In this document: positions 59,230-64,000 of the stretch, piece after piece
Position numbering within the stretch: the first letter of the stretch is position 1
Layout: the number at the start of each line of letters is the position of its first letter
Assembly (NCBI RefSeq): GCF_900188065.1
Contig: NZ_FZNQ01000001.1
Location: 1 to 64,000 of the forward strand
Length of the DNA: 64,000 bases
Direction of reading: 5' to 3'
DNA from: Halorubrum vacuolatum
GTDB lineage: Archaea > Halobacteriota > Halobacteria > Halobacteriales > Haloferacaceae
Notes under the pieces: generated by a model
Databases searched by the model: none
Told to the model about the DNA's origin: nothing
What the model saw: the letters and a program-made list of their open reading frames with translations, nothing else
Program-made: the position numbers and the translations under genes

Positions 59230-60030
59230 TCAGGCGAACGGATCGGTTCCCTGATCCGCGATCCAGCCGGTGATCGCGTCGTTGACCGCCGCGGACGCCT
59301 CCACACCGACGAGATGGCCGGCGCCGTCGATCGGATGGAACTCGCCACGGGGGAGTCCGGAGGCGAGCCACTCGCCCGCCCTGATCGGGCAGACCGCGTC
59401 CTCGCTGCCGTGGATCACGAGCGTCGGCGTCGTAATCCCGAAGAGGTGATTCGAACGATCGAACCGCCGGACCGCATCCCGCTGTGCAACGAAGGCCGCT
59501 CCTCTGGCATCCTCAGCGAGACGCCACTCGACGATCTGATCGAGCACGCCCTGCCGCTCGGTATAAAACGACGACGAGAGGAGCCGTTTCGTCGACCCCC
59601 GGACAGCCCGGTCGGTCGGCGGATCGGTTCGGAACGGCTCGGGAGCGAACGTCTCGCCGGTGGCGGCGCTTCCGATCACCGTCAGGGTGTTCGCCCGCGA
59701 AAATCGCTCCGCGTACGCGAGCGCCACCATACCACCCAGACCGTATCCGATAAGATGGGCGCCTCGAACGTCGGCATCCGAGAGGACGGCATCGAGATCG
59801 GCGGCGAACGTCTCAACGGTGTAGGGTCCGGGCGGCGTATCCGACCGACCGATGCCACGGGATTCAGGCGTCACAACCGTGTACGGTCCCGCAAGCGCGC
59901 CGTGTTGCCAGCTGAACGACCAGGGCCCGAAGCCGACATCGCCACAGAAAACCACCGCCTCATCACGCCCGACCGTCCCGTGGGCGACCTCATAACGGAT
60001 CGACACCCCGTTGTTGTCCGCGACTGGCAC
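59230..60030 (-). CDS. Alpha/beta hydrolase-fold protein with nucleophile Ser replaced by Gly
   Basis: 266 residues from ATG 60030. Fold: YEVAHGTVGRDEAVVFCGDV, VVTPESRGIGRSDTPPG and AHLIGYGLGGMVALAYAERF. The nucleophile elbow, normally GxSxG, is GYGLG, so position 97 is Gly (GGT). The acid in IHGSEDAVCPI and the late His in GAGHLVGVE are kept. It may be inactive or use another residue. Stop is convergent with the lipoprotein gene; only 9 nt separate its start from the alaS stop, so it is cotranscribed with alaS. Confidence 0.8.
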   Translation of the reverse strand: MPVADNNGVSIRYEVAHGTVGRDEAVVFCGDVGFGPWSFSWQHGALAGPYTVVTPESRGIGRSDTPPGPYTVETFAADLDAVLSDADVRGAHLIGYGLGGMVALAYAERFSRANTLTVIGSAATGETFAPEPFRTDPPTDRAVRGSTKRLLSSSFYTERQGVLDQIVEWRLAEDARGAAFVAQRDAVRRFDRSNHLFGITTPTLVIHGSEDAVCPIRAGEWLASGLPRGEFHPIDGAGHLVGVEASAAVNDAITGWIADQGTDPFA

Positions 60031-60039
60031 GGGAACGGA

Positions 60040-62820
60040 TCAGGCCTCCAGCATTCGTCGAAGGACGTCCGGCGCCGCCGCAAGCGCCTCATCGAGTCGC
60101 TCGACGTCCGGGCCACCACCCTGTGCGAAATCCGGTGGGCCACCGCCACCGCCGCCGACCCGGCCGGCGAGGTCGGAGACGACCGCACCGGCGTTGATCG
60201 ACACGTCCGCCGGAACGCCGACGACGAAGCTGGCCGAGCCGTTCGCACCGCTTCCGACGACCGCCACCGAACCGTCATCGACGTGGGCGTTCGCGGTCGC
60301 CCGTAGCTCGTCCGCGTCGCCGTCAAGCCGCTGGATCACGGCCGTCACATCCCCGAGAGCGACCTCGTCGACGTCCGCACCACCGGACGCTCTCGCCTCC
60401 GCGAGCTGTTCTTTCAACGAATCGATCTCCTTCCCGCGCGCCTTCCACTCCTCGAAGAACCGTTCGGCCGCCTCCGGCACATCGAGCGGGTCGACATCGA
60501 GTTCCGTCGCCGCATCGAAGAGTGCGTCCTCCGTGCGTTGGGTCGCCTCGATCGCGGCGTCGCCCGCAGCGAAGACGATCCGCTCGACGCCGTCCTGAAC
60601 GGGCTCCGTCTTCAGGAGCTTGATCGATCCGATGTCGCCGGTCCGATCGACGTGCGTGCCGGCACACGCCTGCACGTCGACATCGCCGACGTGGATCAAT
60701 CTGACGTTCGTTCCCGGCGGGACGCCACCCTGATACAGGTCGAAGCCGTGTTCGGCCTCCGCCTCGTGTCGATGTGGCCACTCCTGTGTGACCGCCACGT
60801 TGCGGCGAACCAGTTCGTTTGCGACCCGCTCGATCTCGCGAACGTCCTCCCTTGCGATCCGCTCGTAGTGTCTGACGTCGAGCCGGGAGGAGTTGAGCCC
60901 CTTCTGTGCGCCCGCCTGCCGGACGTGCCCGCCCAGCACCTCCCGTGCCGCGTGACCGATCAGGTGCGTGGCAGTGTGGTGGACGCGAAGCCGTTCACGA
61001 CGACCGCCGTCGACCCGGCCACGGACGAACTCGCCCTTCCCGGGGTCGGCATCGGTGTGATGGAGCACGACGCCATCGACCTCCTCGACGTCGACGACCT
61101 CGACGGCCGTTTCGCCGGCGGAGAGCTGCCCCCGATCCGCGGGCTGACCGCCACCCTCGGGGTAGAACATCGTCTGATCGAGCACGACGTCGTAGCCCTC
61201 ATCGCGCTCGAAGACGTCAAGGACGACCGCCTCGAACTCCGTTCTGCCCTGATCGTCGTAGTAGAGTTTCTCCGTCTCGGGGAGATCCGCGAGTCGCTCA
61301 TCGCGATCCGGTTCGGCGTCGGTCCCGTCGGTGACCCGTTCGTGACGATCGGCGACGAGCGCGTAGAAATCGTCCGGCACGTCGACGACGGCCCCGCGCT
61401 CGGCGGCGATCTCGGCGACCATGTCCGGTTGGATCCCGTGGGAATCGTACAGCTCCAACAGCTCCTCGGTTGGGATCGGATCGTCGGTGGCGGCATACTC
61501 GTCGGCGAGCTGTTCCACCTTTCTGGAGCCGCGTTCGAGCGTCTTACGATACTTCCGCTCCTCGGTTCGAACGATCTCGCGGATCGTATCGCGGTTCCCG
61601 TAGCCGAGCCGTTCCGCCTGCATGTCGACGAGCTCATCGAGCGGTGCGTCGACGCCCACGTCGTCGACGAGCCGTTTGGTCCGTCGGAGGACCATCCGGG
61701 CGAGATAGCCGGTCGCGACGTTCGAGGGGACGATCCCGTCGCCGAACATGTACGCGAGGGTACGCGAGTGGTCGGCGATAGCGTAGATGGTCTCAAGCGG
61801 CTCGATCAGTTCACGGAGACGATCGACATCGACGCCGAGTTTTTCGGCGACCTCGCCGCGTGCGTCCTCCACGTCATCGACGTCGTCGATATCGAGCCGC
61901 CCGGAGAGCTTCGCGGCCCGGTGGATCAGCTCACGCTCCTCGTCGGTGTGTTCGATCCCGGCGTTCTCCTTTAAAAAGTCGATCGCGTCGGGATAGATGG
62001 CCTCGTACACGGTCGCGGTCCCCTGACTCATCCACGTCCATCGCTCCAAGCCGTAGCCGGTGTCGACGATGTAGGTGTCCATAAACGAGTACGTGTTGCC
62101 GTCTTTCATCTCGTACTCGCCGTCGGGGTCCTGTTCCATACACATGAAAACGAGCGTGGCGAGCTCGGCCCCTTTATAGATGACCTCGATCGCGGGGCCG
62201 GCGTTGCCGCCGCCGACCCACGGATCCTCGAGGTAGGTGATCTCCTCGATGTTCGCGCCCATCGACTCGAAAAAGGCATCGCAGTACGCGACGGTCTCGT
62301 CCTTCCAGTAGACCTCCCCTTCGTAGGCGTAGTCGGCCTCGGCGTCCTCACGCGTATTAAACGCGTGATGCGCCATCATCTCGAAGGCCATCGTGTGCCT
62401 CCCGGTCTTGCCGACGTTGTCGATATCCTGCATCCGGATACAGGGTTGAGAGATGGTGAGCGGGTTCGCCGGCGGCGGGGTCTCACCGGAGGTGACGAGC
62501 GGCTGGAAGTCGTAGATCGACGCCTGCGTCAACAGGACGTCATCACGCCAGCGGTTCGCGGCCACCGGATACGGTTCGATCCGCTCGTGACCGTTCTCCT
62601 CGAAGAACGAGAGAAACGCCTCCCGCATCTCGGTGAGGCTGTATGCCTCCGGAAAGCCCGGGTCGTCGATGAAGCTGTAATCCTCACACGGCGGCTCACC
62701 ACACAGTTCACGGTCGGCATCCCGCGTCCAGAAATACACCCCACAGGAGGGACACTCCCGTCGAGTGAACCCTTCCTCCTCGAAGTAGTCGAGGCGGTAC
62801 TCCGCTTCGAGATCGCTCAT
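60040..62820 (-). CDS. alaS: Alanyl-tRNA synthetase
   Basis: 926 residues from ATG 62820. The archaeal type has an N-terminal zinc-like region ([20 protein letters not shown]), catalytic class II domain with [20 protein letters not shown] and [21 protein letters not shown], and the editing domain with [18 protein letters not shown] and the second site [17 protein letters not shown]. The C-terminal oligomerisation region is Gly-rich ([14 protein letters not shown]). Charges tRNA-Ala and removes mischarged Ser/Gly. Two earlier in-frame ATGs (62844, 62865) exist; [14 protein letters not shown] fits the family. A TATA-like CCCTTTTGG on the minus strand sits near 62850. Confidence 0.96.
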   Translation of the reverse strand: MSDLEAEYRLDYFEEEGFTRRECPSCGVYFWTRDADRELCGEPPCEDYSFIDDPGFPEAYSLTEMREAFLSFFEENGHERIEPYPVAANRWRDDVLLTQASIYDFQPLVTSGETPPPANPLTISQPCIRMQDIDNVGKTGRHTMAFEMMAHHAFNTREDAEADYAYEGEVYWKDETVAYCDAFFESMGANIEEITYLEDPWVGGGNAGPAIEVIYKGAELATLVFMCMEQDPDGEYEMKDGNTYSFMDTYIVDTGYGLERWTWMSQGTATVYEAIYPDAIDFLKENAGIEHTDEERELIHRAAKLSGRLDIDDVDDVEDARGEVAEKLGVDVDRLRELIEPLETIYAIADHSRTLAYMFGDGIVPSNVATGYLARMVLRRTKRLVDDVGVDAPLDELVDMQAERLGYGNRDTIREIVRTEERKYRKTLERGSRKVEQLADEYAATDDPIPTEELLELYDSHGIQPDMVAEIAAERGAVVDVPDDFYALVADRHERVTDGTDAEPDRDERLADLPETEKLYYDDQGRTEFEAVVLDVFERDEGYDVVLDQTMFYPEGGGQPADRGQLSAGETAVEVVDVEEVDGVVLHHTDADPGKGEFVRGRVDGGRRERLRVHHTATHLIGHAAREVLGGHVRQAGAQKGLNSSRLDVRHYERIAREDVREIERVANELVRRNVAVTQEWPHRHEAEAEHGFDLYQGGVPPGTNVRLIHVGDVDVQACAGTHVDRTGDIGSIKLLKTEPVQDGVERIVFAAGDAAIEATQRTEDALFDAATELDVDPLDVPEAAERFFEEWKARGKEIDSLKEQLAEARASGGADVDEVALGDVTAVIQRLDGDADELRATANAHVDDGSVAVVGSGANGSASFVVGVPADVSINAGAVVSDLAGRVGGGGGGPPDFAQGGGPDVERLDEALAAAPDVLRRMLEA

Positions 62821-63127
62821 TACCGAGTACTGGCCCGTGTTCATCCAAAAGGGTTCCGGGGTCAACCGTCATCGTTCGGGGCCCGGGATCGTCCGAGTCG
62901 TCCGGATTCCTCCGCTATCGGATCCGCCCCACGGCAGCTCGGACACGGGAGGAGGGATCCGTCGGGTCCGTCCGTGGATCGGCTGGAGGGATCGATCACG
63001 TTTATCTGTCTGACAAGCGATAGGAACGGCGATGAGAGTCCGTCAAGAAAAGGCGAACAGAGTATGATAGCTCATCAACATTCGATGGACAGAAATATAT
63101 TCGAGACGGCCCTCATGATGGCCATAC
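62821..63127. other. Intergenic region between alaS and the sensor gene
   Basis: About 307 nt without a convincing gene. The promoter of alaS should lie at its left end, and a TATA-like AAATATATTC at 63093-63102 near its right end sits about 26-35 nt before GTG 63128. The segment between (62870-63000) is GC-rich and holds short GGATCC-type repeats. I see no tRNA or other RNA gene in it. Confidence 0.5.
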
Positions 63128-64000
63128 GTGGATCGGGAGCAGTCGGACGACCGTGACATGGTCGTTCTCGCGGCCGAGTCCGAGGCGGCGGTGGGCGGGG
63201 AGCTTGAGTCGGACGTTCGGCACGCGGATCCCCGATCGATCGAAGAAGGGTCGCTTCCGGACGCGGACGTGCTGATCGTCCTCGATCGAACGGGGCTCGA
63301 CCGGATCAAGGGCTCACATGCGGCGACGCCGATCGTGGCGTTCGTGGACGACCCGACCGATCCGATCGCGACCGATCCGATCGTCGACGCGGTGGCGACG
63401 AGCGCGCCCGAGCTGGCGGAGAGAACACGCTGGCTGGTTGCGAGATCGAATCGGGAGCAGCTGGTAAGCGATCCGGACACCGAGCCGTCGCGGATGGAGC
63501 GTCTCCAGGCCGGGGCCGCCAGGCTCGCGACGGCTCGGTCGCCGGAGGACGCCTACCGGATCGCCGTCGCCATCGCCGACGAGATCCTGTCGACACGCCA
63601 CAGCATCGCCGGCGTCGTTACCGACGGATGGATAGAGCCCGTCGCGGTCTCGACCGATGAGGACCCGGCAGACCGGAACCGCGTTCGGGTCGGCGAGGGT
63701 CTCGCCGGGGCGGTGATCGAGCGGAACGAGGCGATCGTGGCCGGCTCGGTCGATCACGAGGCGTACGGGTCGGCGCTCACCGTGCCGGTCGGTGAGGAGG
63801 GCATCTTACAGGTGGTCGCGGCGATGCCCGACGCCTTCGATGCACAGGACCTCGAACTCGCCGAACTTCTCGCATCCCATCTCGAGGAGACGTTGAGCCG
63901 TCTCCGGGTCGACGAGCGGCTCCGGGCCGAACGCGACCGACTCCGCGCGCTCTTCGAGAACATTCCCGACGCGGCGGTCGAGTACGGCTATGAGGACGGC
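63128..64000 (+). CDS. GAF/PAS sensor protein, 3' end outside the window
   Basis: The frame starts at GTG 63128 (in-frame ATG at 63158 is an alternative; an in-frame TGA at 63116 excludes earlier starts) and stays open to the last base (291 codons). A short degenerate receiver-like N-terminus (VVLAAESEAAVGGELESDVR, then VLIVLDRTGLDRIKG) is followed by a GAF-like domain (RLQAGAARLATARSPEDAYR, then ALTVPVGEEGILQVVAAMPD) and a helical linker with LRAERDRLRALFENIPDAAV, which is the opening of a PAS domain. The complete protein is probably a histidine kinase or Bat-like regulator. Confidence 0.7.
   Translation, partial: MDREQSDDRDMVVLAAESEAAVGGELESDVRHADPRSIEEGSLPDADVLIVLDRTGLDRIKGSHAATPIVAFVDDPTDPIATDPIVDAVATSAPELAERTRWLVARSNREQLVSDPDTEPSRMERLQAGAARLATARSPEDAYRIAVAIADEILSTRHSIAGVVTDGWIEPVAVSTDEDPADRNRVRVGEGLAGAVIERNEAIVAGSVDHEAYGSALTVPVGEEGILQVVAAMPDAFDAQDLELAELLASHLEETLSRLRVDERLRAERDRLRALFENIPDAAVEYGYEDG

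Noticed and set aside
62866-63127. Possible RNA gene in the alaS upstream gap
   Set aside because: No cloverleaf, T-loop motif or conserved SRP/RNase P element could be recognised by eye; the whole window likewise shows no tRNA that I can support.

Overview
The window is chromosomal DNA of a halophilic archaeon (class Halobacteria). The evidence is high GC content, very acidic predicted proteins, twin-arginine and lipobox export signals, TATA-like promoters about 25-35 nt before start codons (many transcripts probably leaderless), and archaeal information genes: FtsZ1, SecE-Spt5, TFS, L44e-S27e-aIF2alpha-Nop10, SRP19-Gar1, archaeal AlaRS and the diphthamide enzymes Dph6 and DphB. The double-length TatCt next to the single-domain TatCo is specific to haloarchaea. 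The genus cannot be fixed from sequence alone; a Halorubrum/Haloferax-like organism would fit.

Layout. 1-3042: an IS200/IS605-like end inside a truncated aspartoacylase-family gene, then a leftward phnD-phnC-phnE transporter operon. 3280-10461: small membrane, redox, RNA-binding and Trm112-like proteins, Dph6, a cystathionine-synthase-family enzyme, AroE and a Ca/Na antiporter. 10558-14319: DtdA, then the cell-division/secretion/transcription block ftsZ1 - small membrane protein - secE - spt5. 14374-23691: FAD oxidoreductase, aldo/keto reductase, zinc micro-protein, epimerase-like protein, MATE exporter, a membrane-anchored HTH regulator beside a repeat-rich secreted protein, an HNH-like protein and threonine aldolase. 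23914-31188: M32 carboxypeptidase and a block of two related histidine kinases around a DoxX membrane protein, then DHFR. 31309-38285: divergent TatCt/TatCo, divergent MaoC/CitE-type acyl-CoA enzymes and glutamate dehydrogenase. 38320-40281: ribosomal/initiation operon (L44e, S27e, aIF2alpha, Nop10) followed by a thioredoxin. 40422-49346: M42 peptidase, MTH865, membrane J-domain protein plus phosphoesterase, zinc alcohol dehydrogenase, an orphan E1-alpha, FAD oxidoreductase, a threonine-synthase-like protein without the PLP lysine, and SRP19-Gar1. 49425-58168: two small CBS proteins, DphB, KorAB 2-oxoacid:ferredoxin oxidoreductase with an Lrp regulator, photolyase, TFS and a YbaK-type editing protein. 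58258-64000: a striking His/Asp-repeat lipoprotein, an alpha/beta hydrolase lacking its nucleophile Ser, AlaRS, and a GAF/PAS sensor cut by the window edge.

The main unusual signal is a dense set of short, near-perfect tandem duplications (21, 24, 27, 33, 42 and 57 bp units) spread over the window. Some lie between genes, including one that duplicates a TATA box, and others are in frame inside acidic linkers. The other points worth checking are three catalytic-residue losses (threonine-synthase-like protein, alpha/beta hydrolase, kinase receiver domain) and the His-rich Tat lipoprotein.
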